Source: Brachybacterium sp. Z12
GTDB taxonomy: Bacteria; Actinomycetota; Actinomycetes; Actinomycetales; Dermabacteraceae
NCBI RefSeq assembly: GCF_014400405.1
Contig: NZ_CP060496.1
Span: 2,046,001 to 2,110,000 of the forward strand
Length of the DNA: 64,000 nt
Reading direction: 5' to 3'
Notes under the pieces: generated by a model
Told to the model about the DNA's origin: nothing
The model's database searches: none
The model's input: the letters and a program-made list of their open reading frames with translations, nothing else
Translations under genes and position numbers: made by a program
Shown here: positions 19,739-27,665 of the stretch, piece by piece
Numbering within the stretch: the stretch's first letter is position 1
Layout of the letters: each line of letters begins with the position of its first letter

Positions 19739-22300
19739 ATGTCGATCCTGATGCCGTTCCTGCCCGAGAGCTCCACCGACGCCGGACAGGACGCGATCGT
19801 CGACGGGTTCATCGAGGCCCAGGAGACCGTGGGCCGCACCCTCTACCCGCACCAGGAGGAGGCGCTGCTGGCGATCGCCGCCGGTGACCACGTCATCGCC
19901 GCGACCCCCACCGGCTCGGGCAAGACCACCATCGCCTATGCCGCGATCTTCGCCGCGATGGCCCGCGGCCAGCGCTCGTACTACACCGCCCCGATCAAGG
20001 CGCTGGTGAGCGAGAAGTTCTTCGACCTCGTCGCCCAGTTCGGTGCCGAGAACGTGGGCATGATGACAGGCGATTCGGCCGTCAACCACGACGCCCCGAT
20101 CATCGTGTGCACCGCTGAGATCTTCGCCAACCACGCGCTGCGCGACGGGCCCGGCAGCGGTGTGGGCCTGGCGGTGATGGACGAGTTCCACTACTACGGC
20201 GACCCGCAGCGCGGCTGGGCCTGGCAGGTGCCGCTGGTGGAGCTGCCCCACTGCCAGTTCGTGCTGATGAGCGCGACCCTCGGGGATGTGACCCGCTTCG
20301 TCGACGACCTCACCGAGCGCACGGACCGGGACACCACGGTCATCGCCGATGCGCCGCGCCCGGTGCCGCTCGACTTCCGCTGGTCGCTCACCCCACTGCC
20401 GGAGACGATCGAGACGATCCTCCAGGACCGGGATGCGCCCGTGTACATCGTCCACTTCACGCAGAAGGACGCCCTCGAGCAGGCACAGGCCCTTCAGGGC
20501 CAGAAGATCCTCACCGGCGAGGAGAAGACGCAGATCCGCGAGATCATCGGAGACTTCCGCTTCTCCAAGGGCTTCGGGCAGATCCTCTCCCGCCTGGTGC
20601 GCGAGGGCATCGGCGTGCACCACGCCGGGATGCTGCCCAAGTATCGGCGACTGGTCGAGAAGCTCGCCCAGTCCGGGCTGCTGAAGATCATCTGCGGCAC
20701 CGACACCCTCGGAGTCGGCATCAACGTGCCGATCCGCACCGTGCTGCTGACCGGGCTCGCGAAGTTCGACGGCAAGCGGATGCGGCTGCTGAACGCTCGC
20801 GAGTTCCACCAGATCGCCGGCCGCGCCGGCCGCGCGGGCTACGACACCATCGGGCACGTCGTGGTGCAGGCCCCGACGTGGACCATCGAGTTCGAGAAGG
20901 AACGGGCCAAGCAGCGAGCGCGCGAGGAGACGGGGAAGACGCCCCACAGCGCCAAGAAGCGGAAGAAGGAGCCCAAGCCCCGCATCCCGGAGGGCGCGAT
21001 CAGCTGGTCGGAGACGAACCTGACCAAGCTGGTCGAGAATGCTCCCGAGCCGCTGCGCCCGCACCTGAAGATCACCGCCGGCATGCTCCTGGCGCTGATC
21101 TCGCGCCCAGGCGATGCGATCGCCTCCGGCCGCCACCTGATCATGACGAGCCATCAGACGACGGCGCAGAAGCTGAAGCTGGTCAAGGACGCCGTGGAGA
21201 TCTTCCGTGGCCTCAAGGAGTCGGAGATCATCGAGATCCTCGATGCCCCTGACCATCTCGGCCGGCGCTTCGCCCTGGTCGAGGACCTGCAGCTGGACTT
21301 CACCATGAACCAGCCGCTGGCGCCCTTCGCGATCGCGATGATCGACTCCCTCGACGAGGAGTCGGAGTCCCTCACCCTCGACACCGTCTCGATCATCGAG
21401 GCGGTCCTCGAGGACCCGCGCCAGATCCTCCTCGCCCAGCAGAACTCCGCCAAGGGCGAGCTGCTGGCTGAGCTCAAGGCCGACGGAGTCGAGTACACCG
21501 AGCGGATGGCGCTGCTGGACGAGGTGACCTGGCCCAAGCCGCTGCAGGAGGATCTGGAGGCCGCGCTCGAGATCTACGCGCGCTCCCGCCCCTGGGTGCG
21601 CACCGATGACCTCTCCCCCAAGTCCGTGGTCCGCGAGATCTACGAGACCGGGCAGACCTTCAGCGAGTTCGTGCAGCGCTACGGCCTGCAGCGCTCCGAG
21701 GGCATCGTGCTGCGCTATCTCTCCGACGCCTATCAGGCGATGCGGCGCACGATCCCGCAGGATCTGCGCACCGAGGATCTCGACGACCTCATCGAATGGC
21801 TCGGGGTGCTGGTGCGCGGCATCGACTCGTCCCTGCTGGACGAGTGGGAGGCGCTCACCCATCCGGAGGATGCCGATCCCGACGGCGCCTCCGAGATCCG
21901 CCCCACGACCCCGCGCGGGCTCTCCTCGCAGACGAAGGTGCTGCGCACCATGGTGCGCGCCGCCATGTGGCAGCGGATCGAGCACTTCGCCTTCGAGCGG
22001 GAGGCGCGCCTGGGAGAGCTCGACGGCGCCTCCGGCTGGGATCGCCCGCGCTGGGCGGCGGCGATGGACGAGTACTACGACTCCTACGACGACGTCGGCA
22101 TCGACGGCGCCGCGCGCTCGCCGCAGCTGCTGCAGATCACCGAGGAGTCGAAGATCTGGCGGATCCGGCAGGTGATCGAAGACCCGGAGCGCAACCATGA
22201 CTGGGCGATCGAAGCGGAGCTGGACCTCGAGGCGACCGATGAGGCGGGCGAGCCGGTGCTCGCTATCACCCACGTCGGCGACCACGCCTCCCGCCCCTGA
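19739..22300 (+). CDS. Ski2-like DEAD/DEAH-box RNA helicase (DUF3516 C-terminus)
   Basis: An intact 853-residue superfamily 2 helicase. Walker A is A-T-P-T-G-S-G-K-T (55-63), the Walker B box is D-E-F-H (148-151), followed by S-A-T, H-H-A-G-M-L-P, the G-V-G-I-N-V-P segment and motif [13 protein letters not shown] charged insert near 390-420 (K-K-R-K-K-E-P-K) precedes a long C-terminal DUF3516-type region. It probably remodels RNA or RNP in the cytoplasm. Actinobacteria carry this in addition to other helicases. One of the few long genes here without a frame break. Confidence 0.88.
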   Translation: MSILMPFLPESSTDAGQDAIVDGFIEAQETVGRTLYPHQEEALLAIAAGDHVIAATPTGSGKTTIAYAAIFAAMARGQRSYYTAPIKALVSEKFFDLVAQFGAENVGMMTGDSAVNHDAPIIVCTAEIFANHALRDGPGSGVGLAVMDEFHYYGDPQRGWAWQVPLVELPHCQFVLMSATLGDVTRFVDDLTERTDRDTTVIADAPRPVPLDFRWSLTPLPETIETILQDRDAPVYIVHFTQKDALEQAQALQGQKILTGEEKTQIREIIGDFRFSKGFGQILSRLVREGIGVHHAGMLPKYRRLVEKLAQSGLLKIICGTDTLGVGINVPIRTVLLTGLAKFDGKRMRLLNAREFHQIAGRAGRAGYDTIGHVVVQAPTWTIEFEKERAKQRAREETGKTPHSAKKRKKEPKPRIPEGAISWSETNLTKLVENAPEPLRPHLKITAGMLLALISRPGDAIASGRHLIMTSHQTTAQKLKLVKDAVEIFRGLKESEIIEILDAPDHLGRRFALVEDLQLDFTMNQPLAPFAIAMIDSLDEESESLTLDTVSIIEAVLEDPRQILLAQQNSAKGELLAELKADGVEYTERMALLDEVTWPKPLQEDLEAALEIYARSRPWVRTDDLSPKSVVREIYETGQTFSEFVQRYGLQRSEGIVLRYLSDAYQAMRRTIPQDLRTEDLDDLIEWLGVLVRGIDSSLLDEWEALTHPEDADPDGASEIRPTTPRGLSSQTKVLRTMVRAAMWQRIEHFAFEREARLGELDGASGWDRPRWAAAMDEYYDSYDDVGIDGAARSPQLLQITEESKIWRIRQVIEDPERNHDWAIEAELDLEATDEAGEPVLAITHVGDHASRP

Positions 22301-22315
22301 GGGAGTTCCTGGACA

Positions 22316-22361
22316 GCAGCACGGAGGCCGGCGCCCCATCGGGGCACCGGCCTCCTGCTGC
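22316..22361. terminator. Bidirectional hairpin between helicase and repeat-peptide genes
   Basis: GCAGC-N-N-GGAGGCCGG-N-GCCCC pairs with GGGGC-N-CCGGCCTCC-N-GCTGC around ATC. It lies between convergent genes, 15 bases after the helicase stop and 41 bases after the peptide stop. Confidence 0.75.
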
Positions 22362-22402
22362 GCGCCCGCGCGGCGAGCGCGGCGCAGCACGTCAGCGAGG
22401 GG

Positions 22403-22647
22403 TCACCAGGGATTGACCTCGACCCAGGGGTTCACCTCGACCCACGGATTGACCTCGACCCACGGGTTCACCTCCACCTGCGGGGTGGTGACCTTCCACG
22501 GGTTCACCTCGACGGCGGAGGCGGCGCCGGCGCCGGCGACTCCGAGCGCGATCCCGAGAGCGGCGCCTCCTGCGAGCCGAGCCCCCGGGCCATCCAGCGG
22601 CGCGCTCGGGGCGCCACGTGAGTCCCCTCCATGTCAGATCTCATCAT
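22403..22647 (-). CDS. Small secreted peptide with five VEVNPW repeats (one frameshift)
   Basis: The restored product is about 81 residues. ATG 22647 has AGAGGA about 6 bases upstream; further in-frame ATGs follow at 22644 and 22632. A signal peptide is clear: basic R-R-W-M-A-R-G-A-R, hydrophobic A-G-G-A-A-L-G-I-A-L-G-V-A-G-A-G-A, then A-S-A. After it the protein is V-E-V-N-P-W, the spacer K-V-T-T-P-Q, then four more V-E-V-N-P-W in tandem and stop, so the mature peptide (about 36 residues) is nearly all repeat. The frame break is at CCCCC 22582-22586, inside the signal peptide; one added base joins both parts. It lies downstream of the secreted protease gene on the same strand. I do not recognise a family. 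Function unknown. Confidence 0.65.
22406..22513 (-). repeat. Coding hexapeptide repeats, 18-base unit
   Basis: Four tandem 18-base units (22406-22477) and a fifth at 22496-22513, separated by 18 bases of different sequence, all encode V-E-V-N-P-W. Units differ only at synonymous positions: GTG/GTC, AAC/AAT and CCG/CCC vary while the protein is unchanged. This pattern suggests selection on the peptide rather than recent DNA slippage. Confidence 0.85.
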
Positions 22648-22754
22648 TCTGGTCCTCTCGAAGGAAGCTGGACGGCTTTGGGGGAAGTCCGCTATGCCCA
22701 GAATACCCGGCGTGAGGGCAATCACAAGGTGCTCGTGCCTTCCCTCGCACGTGG

Positions 22755-22788
22755 GCAGGTGCCGGCCCCCTCGGGGACCGGCACCTGC
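22755..22788 (-). terminator. Hairpin after the secreted protease gene
   Basis: GCAGGTGCCGG-CCCC and GGGG-A-CCGGCACCTGC form an 11 bp plus 4 bp stem, 23 bases beyond the protease stop. It separates the protease from the repeat-peptide gene, so the peptide may have its own promoter in 22648-22754. Confidence 0.7.
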
Positions 22789-22811
22789 GGATCGTGCGTC
22801 GAGCCTCGTGG

Positions 22812-23856
22812 TCAGGCCGCCGCAGCCTCCTCATAGACCTCCTGGGCGACATCACCCAGGTACGGCCCGTACATGACGTTCGGCTGCGCCGTGTAGCCGA
22901 AGCTGTTCACGGAGATCTGCATGCCGTCGGCGCCATCACCGACGAACCACGGACCACCGGAGGAGCCACCGGTCATGTCACAGTCGATGGCCTGGTCGTC
23001 GGTGCCGCCGAGCGTGTCGTCGACTCCGTAGTCCTGGCACTGCTCGAGGCTCTCGCCGTCGAACGGGGCCGCGGCCGGGTAGCCGTAGGAGGTGTACAGC
23101 TCGCCGCGCTGGGTGTTGAACTCGATGCCGGAGGCGCCCACGGTGTCCGCGAGGTCCTGGCTGCCGGACTCGGCTGGACGACAGCGAACGCGATGTCGTA
23201 GTTCATGTCCTCCTGGCCGACCCACTGCTGGGGGCGTACAGCTCGGTCGCGCTCCACAGGCCGTGGGGCGTGTCTCCGTTGTCGTAGCCGGGGGCGAAGG
23301 CCCAGTTGCTGGCCCAGGTCCCGCCCTCGCTCGTGCAGTGCCCGGCGGTCGAGACGGTCGAGCCGTTGTCGGAGGCGACGGAGTTGCCGGAGCACACGTA
23401 GTCGCTGCCTCCGACGGTGAAGAAGACCTTACCGATGTGCGCGCTGTCGGTTGCTGCGGCGCTGGGATCCTCGTCCCAGCCCCAGTCGCCGGCCTCCGCC
23501 TCACCATCGCCCTGTCCGCCTGCGGCGATCGCGGGTTCGGCGTCGATGCTCGGCACCTGCACCGTGCTCGAGGACTCCACCTGACCGTCCGGGGCCTCGC
23601 TGCCCTCGATCAGCTCGTCGGCGGGAGTCGCCGCCTCCATCCGTTCCGCGGTCCAGTAGCCCGCTGCGTCCTCCTGGGCTGACTGCGAGAACGACGTGCT
23701 CTCGAACTGGTCATCGGCCGGCTCCGCAGAGGCCAGCCCGGCGCCGCCGAACGCCAGCGCCGCCGCGAAGGCGACACCTCCGGCGACGCGTGCGCCGCGC
23801 CCGAGATGGTGCGTCAACGGCGTGCAATGGTCCTGGGGTTCCTGATCGTGGGTCAC
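22812..23856 (-). CDS. Secreted trypsin-like/V8-type serine protease (two frameshifts)
   Basis: The restored preproprotein is about 348 residues. A signal peptide (hydrophobic G-G-V-A-F-A-A-A-L-A-F-G-G-A-G-L, then A-S-A) is followed by an acidic propeptide of about 120 residues and a chymotrypsin-fold domain. The catalytic triad is visible: His in T-A-G-H-C, Asp in N-Y-D-I-A-F, Ser in G-G-S-S-G-G-P. The domain is most like V8/glutamyl-endopeptidase-type extracellular enzymes. Frame breaks are at GGGGG 23230-23234 and near 23171-23174; one base added at each restores A-P-Q-Q-W-V-G-Q and V-Q-P-E-S-G. GTG 23856 has AAGGA upstream. Cleavage specificity is a guess. Confidence 0.8.
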
Positions 23857-24169
23857 CGTGAGGATCCTTCCGAGGGGTGGGGACGGGAGCGGCCGTCCTT
23901 GGCCGCGGACCACACCGTACGGGGCGTGAGCCAGATCACGGCAGGGGTCGAAAGTACGTGGTGACCGGCCGGTCACCGGCCCCTGGGACGTTCGGACGAT
24001 GACCAGCCTGCGCCCCGGAGGTGCCCAGATCCTCGCGCCCGCCGCTGTCTGCACAGGTGCTGCCGGGTTCTGGACGATCGTCCGCCACGCAGCCGCGGGC
24101 GAGCGGTCGGAGTCGTCGGCCTGGCAAGATCCAGACGAAAGTACCTCCGAGCTCGGGCGCGCCGGGCGT
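23857..24169. other. 313-base gap between protease and nitrate operon
   Basis: No supported gene. It should hold the protease promoter (minus strand). It contains the 18-base palindrome described separately and a direct repeat CGAAAGTAC at 23949-23957 and 24136-24144. No clear terminator for the nitrate operon is seen. Confidence 0.5.
23960..23977. promoter_or_regulatory. Perfect 18-base palindrome upstream of the protease
   Basis: GGTGACCGGCCGGTCACC is fully self-complementary with no spacer and lies about 104 bases upstream of the protease start. It could be a dimer-binding operator (TetR or GntR type). No regulator gene is adjacent. Confidence 0.45.
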
Positions 24170-24442
24170 TCAGGCCGCGGCGCGCTCGCGCGTCGCGATC
24201 TCGACCGCGGCGCACGCCTCCTCGAGGCTCGCTCCGCGCGCGACGGCCGCGCCCACCAGGAAGGCAGAGATCGGGGCCATCGAGCGCTGCACTCCGTCGG
24301 CCACCACCCCGGTCATCAGGTGGACCCGGTCGACGTCCAGATCCACGCCGTCCACATCGAGGATCTCGGCCACTCGCTCCAACCAAGGAAGGAGGGCGGT
24401 CTCCCAATCCTCCTGCAGGGTCACCGGGGGTCTCGCAGCCAT
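24170..24442 (-). CDS. DUF6457-like small protein at the end of the nar operon
   Basis: An intact 90-residue helical protein: E-D-W near the start, V-A-D-G-V-Q-R-S-M-A-P-I-S-A-F-L-V-G in the middle. This resembles DUF6457, small proteins often encoded near molybdenum-cofactor genes. Its ATG overlaps the narI stop by one base (TGATG), so it is co-translated with nitrate reductase. A role in molybdoenzyme maturation is inferred from position only. Confidence 0.65.
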   Translation of the reverse strand: MAARPPVTLQEDWETALLPWLERVAEILDVDGVDLDVDRVHLMTGVVADGVQRSMAPISAFLVGAAVARGASLEEACAAVEIATRERAAA

Positions 24443-25173
24443 CAGAACTTCACCTTCTCCCAACCGCGGCGCTCGGCCTCCTTGCGGGGGTCCTTGCTGC
24501 GATAGACGATGTACGGCCGGGTCAGATAGCCCAGCGGCGCCGCGAAGACGTGCACCAGGCGGGTGAACGGCCAGATCCCGAACAGCGCGATCGCACTGAG
24601 CACGTGCAGCTGGAAGAAGAGCGGGGCCTGCGCCATCAGCGAAGGGTCCGGCTGGAGGGTCCAGAAGTTGCGGAACCAGATCGAGACCCCTTCGCGATAG
24701 TCGTAGGCGCCGAAGGCCGTGTGCACCACGGTCGCCAGGACACCGCAGAAGATCGTCATCGCCAGCAGCAGGTACATGAGCTTGTCGCCCGCGGTGGTGG
24801 CGCCGAAGACGCGTCGATTGGTGCGCCGACGATAGAGCAGGATCAGCAGTCCGCCCACGCAGGCCACCGCCGCGGCCAGCCCGATCGTGATGGCCATCAG
24901 GTGGTAGACGTGGTCGCTGATCCCGAAGAACTGGGTCCAGGACTTCGGGATGCCGAGCCCCACCACATGCCCCACGAAGATCCCGATGATCCCGAAGTGG
25001 AACAGCGGCGACCCGATTGAGAGCAGCTTGGACTCGTAGATCTGGCTGGAGCGGGTGGTCCAGCCGAAGCGATCCGCCTTGAACCGCCACACGTGCCCGA
25101 GCACGAACACGGCGAGCACCATGTAGGGGAACACCACCCACAGCATCAGCTGGAGCGTGGTCACGTCATTCAT
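24442..25173 (-). CDS. narI: Respiratory nitrate reductase gamma subunit
   Basis: An intact 243-residue membrane cytochrome b subunit with about five hydrophobic segments. Histidines in the helices (for example F-H-F-G-I-I and the later L-H-V-L-S-A) fit the b-heme ligands. It passes electrons from menaquinol to NarH and anchors the complex. ATG 25173 overlaps the narJ stop (ATGA); the stop overlaps the DUF6457 start. Confidence 0.92.
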   Translation of the reverse strand: MNDVTTLQLMLWVVFPYMVLAVFVLGHVWRFKADRFGWTTRSSQIYESKLLSIGSPLFHFGIIGIFVGHVVGLGIPKSWTQFFGISDHVYHLMAITIGLAAAVACVGGLLILLYRRRTNRRVFGATTAGDKLMYLLLAMTIFCGVLATVVHTAFGAYDYREGVSIWFRNFWTLQPDPSLMAQAPLFFQLHVLSAIALFGIWPFTRLVHVFAAPLGYLTRPYIVYRSKDPRKEAERRGWEKVKF

Positions 25174-25994
25174 GAGGGTCGTCCTCTCAACAGGTCCACC
25201 GGGACAGGGCCGGGAGCCGCGGCACCGGAATCGCAGCCGCTCGAGGCGAAGGTCTGCCCTGCCATGTCCCCGGCGTCGCCCTCGAGTCCGTAGCCGTCCA
25301 GGCCCACGGTCTCGTTCTCGGGGCCCTCTTCGGCGAGCTTCAGCACCGCCTCGCGGTCCTCGACGTCCAGGGGAGGCAGGGTCGAGCACAGAGCCACCAG
25401 AGCCCCGTGCCAGGGAGAGCCGATGTCCGCCAGATGCAGGCGCAGCAGCTCCACGCCGGGTCGGTTCGAACGCAGGATCTTCGCACCGCGCTCGGCGTCA
25501 TGGGCCGCCCCGTACTCGAGCACCACCGGCAGGTGGTCCGGCAGCTCCTCGCTGCCGATCTCGAGGCCCGCGGTGCGGAAGTCCTGCTTGATGCGCAGCA
25601 GGGCCATGCCCCGCCGACGGGTGTCGCCATGGCTGAAGTAGGTCAGGTGCAGGCACCCGCGTCGGCGGGTGTCGAAGGTGTCGACATATTCCTCCTGCAC
25701 CGAGAGCGCGTCCCGCTCGGCCAGCATGTCGACCGTGCGCAGGAGTGCGGAGCGAGCGGGCTCGGGGAGCCCGGCGGCGAGCTCGCGCACCGCCGGATAG
25801 CGCGAGAGCGTCTCCTGATCCGGATAGGTCAGCAGCCAGGACACCGCGATCCAGGTGAACCGCAGCTGCTCGGTGCTCATCCCGGAGGCGTGCAGCAGGT
25901 CCCGCGGCGAGCGCGCCTTCGACGGAGCGAGCGCCGTGGCTCCCTTCCCTGGATCCTCGGAGCGTCGGCTCAGCAGCCGTGCCAGGGCGCCCAT
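25170..25994 (-). CDS. narJ: Nitrate reductase assembly chaperone
   Basis: NarJ (274 residues, intact) binds apo-NarG and assists molybdenum-cofactor insertion in the cytoplasm; it is not part of the final enzyme. It has the all-helical TorD/NarJ pattern with Y-V-D-T-F-D-T-R-R-R-G-C-L-H-L-T-Y-F. The C-terminal 50 residues are low-complexity. The start overlaps the narH stop by one base. An internal ATG at codon 39 (M-S-T-E-Q-L) is a possible alternative start. Confidence 0.92.
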   Translation of the reverse strand: MGALARLLSRRSEDPGKGATALAPSKARSPRDLLHASGMSTEQLRFTWIAVSWLLTYPDQETLSRYPAVRELAAGLPEPARSALLRTVDMLAERDALSVQEEYVDTFDTRRRGCLHLTYFSHGDTRRRGMALLRIKQDFRTAGLEIGSEELPDHLPVVLEYGAAHDAERGAKILRSNRPGVELLRLHLADIGSPWHGALVALCSTLPPLDVEDREAVLKLAEEGPENETVGLDGYGLEGDAGDMAGQTFASSGCDSGAAAPGPVPVDLLRGRPS

Positions 25995-27628
25995 CAGGCG
26001 CTCCCGGTGGCAGCGGTCGGGAACAGACCGTCGGGCCGGCCGTTGCCGTCCCAGTTGAGCAGGTTGATCCGCACGCCCTCGGGCCGATCGACCGCAGCCT
26101 CCTGGCGCTTGGAGGAGAAGCCGGGCCCAGACATCCCCATCGACTCCTCGGGCAGGGACATCCCCATCCCGGGACCGCCGGGGACGTTGAGCGAGCAGTC
26201 GGTGCCGGTGGACTCGAGATCGTGCGCGGACTCGTGATGGCTTGACGGGATCACATAGCGGTCCTCGTATTTCGCGATCGCCAGCAGGCGGTACATGTCC
26301 TGCATCGTCTGGCCGTCCATGCCGACGGCGTTGGCGATCCCCTCCCTCGGCTCCTTGCCGAGGTTGATGTCGCGCATGTACGAGCGCATCGCCGCCATCC
26401 GATACAGCACCCGTTCGACCGTGGGCACGTCCCCCGCGGTGAACAGGTTCGCGAGGTACTCCACAGGGATCCGCAGCGCATCGATCGCGGCGAACAGATT
26501 CTCCGCGTCCTCCGCGTCGTAGCCGGTGTCACGGACGACATCCACCACCGGGGACAGCGGCGGGATGTACCAGACCATCGGCATCGTGCGGTACTCAGGG
26601 TGCAGCGGGAGCGCGACCTCGTAGTCCTTGATCAGCTTGTAGGTGGGCGACTTCTGGGCGGCGAGGATCCAGTCGTGATGGATCCCGGCCTGTTCGGCGC
26701 CCGCGATGACCTCGGGATCATGGGGATCCAGGATGATGTCGCGCTGTGCCTCGTACAAGCCCTGCTCGTCCTTCGTGGACGCGGCCTCGGTGACCCGGTC
26801 CGCGTCGTAGAGCACCAGCCCGATGTACCGCAGGCGACCCACGCAGGTCTCGGCGCACACCGTCGGCTCCCCCTGCTCGATGCGGGGGTAGCAGAAGGTG
26901 CATTTCTCGGCCTTGCCGGTCTGGTGGTTGAAGTAGATCTTCTTGTACGGGCAGCCGGTGATGCACATGCGCCAGCCGCGGCAGTCATCCTGATCCACCA
27001 GGACGATGCCGTCCTCTTCGCGCTTGTAGATCGCGCCGGAGGGGCAGGAGGCGACGCAGGTGGGGTTCAGGCAATGCTCACAGATCCGCGGCAGATAGAA
27101 CATGAACGTCTGGTCGAACTCGAACTGCACCTTGTCCTCGATGCCCTTGAGCATCGGGTCCTTGTCCTTGTGCAGGTAGGTCCCGCCCAGGTCATCGTCC
27201 CAGTTGCCGGACCACTGGATATCCAGCCGTTCACCGGTGATCAGCGACTTCGGCGGGGCGGTGGGGATGTTCTTGGAGTTCGCGGGGGCGTTCAGCAGGT
27301 TGTCGTACTCGTAGGTCCACGGCTCGTAGTAGTCCTCGATGCCTGGCAGCTTCGGGTTCGAGAACAGCTGCATCAGCTTGGTGATGCGGCCGCCGGCCTT
27401 GAGCTTGAGGCGCCCGTTCCTGCCGAGCTCCCACCCGCCCTTCCACTTCTCCTGGTCCTCGTAGCCGCGGGGATATCCCTGCCCGGGCCGGGTCTCGACG
27501 TTGTTGAACCAGATGTACTCCGTTCCGGAGCGGTTGGTCCATGCCTGCTTGCAGGTCACCGAGCAGGTGTGGCAGCCGATGCACTTGTCGAGGTTCATCA
27601 CCATCGACATCTGGGCCATGACTCTCAT
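25994..27628 (-). CDS. narH: Respiratory nitrate reductase beta subunit
   Basis: NarH (544 residues, intact) carries the iron-sulfur relay between NarI and NarG. Cysteine clusters include C-I-G-C-H-T-C-S-V-T-C near residue 15, C-E-H-C-L-N-P-T-C, and C-R-G-W-R-M-C-I-T-G-C-P; the Trp-containing set is the [3Fe-4S] site typical of NarH. ATG 27628 has AAGGAG upstream. Length and motif order are normal. Confidence 0.95.
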   Translation of the reverse strand: MRVMAQMSMVMNLDKCIGCHTCSVTCKQAWTNRSGTEYIWFNNVETRPGQGYPRGYEDQEKWKGGWELGRNGRLKLKAGGRITKLMQLFSNPKLPGIEDYYEPWTYEYDNLLNAPANSKNIPTAPPKSLITGERLDIQWSGNWDDDLGGTYLHKDKDPMLKGIEDKVQFEFDQTFMFYLPRICEHCLNPTCVASCPSGAIYKREEDGIVLVDQDDCRGWRMCITGCPYKKIYFNHQTGKAEKCTFCYPRIEQGEPTVCAETCVGRLRYIGLVLYDADRVTEAASTKDEQGLYEAQRDIILDPHDPEVIAGAEQAGIHHDWILAAQKSPTYKLIKDYEVALPLHPEYRTMPMVWYIPPLSPVVDVVRDTGYDAEDAENLFAAIDALRIPVEYLANLFTAGDVPTVERVLYRMAAMRSYMRDINLGKEPREGIANAVGMDGQTMQDMYRLLAIAKYEDRYVIPSSHHESAHDLESTGTDCSLNVPGGPGMGMSLPEESMGMSGPGFSSKRQEAAVDRPEGVRINLLNWDGNGRPDGLFPTAATGSA

Positions 27629-27665
27629 CGCGGCTCTCCTTCGCTCTGCATGTGGGTTCGGGGGA

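Noticed and set aside
19538-22390. A 950-codon open frame antisense to the helicase gene
   Set aside because: It is low-complexity Arg/Ala/Gly/Asp-rich translation in the mirrored frame of a GC-rich gene with clear helicase motifs. The same holds for long antisense frames at 1565-3295, 28223-30352, 40419-42482 and 44363-46999.
22406-22513. CRISPR array or non-coding satellite
   Set aside because: Units are 18 bases, directly abutting, in frame, and vary only at synonymous sites; there are no unique spacers.
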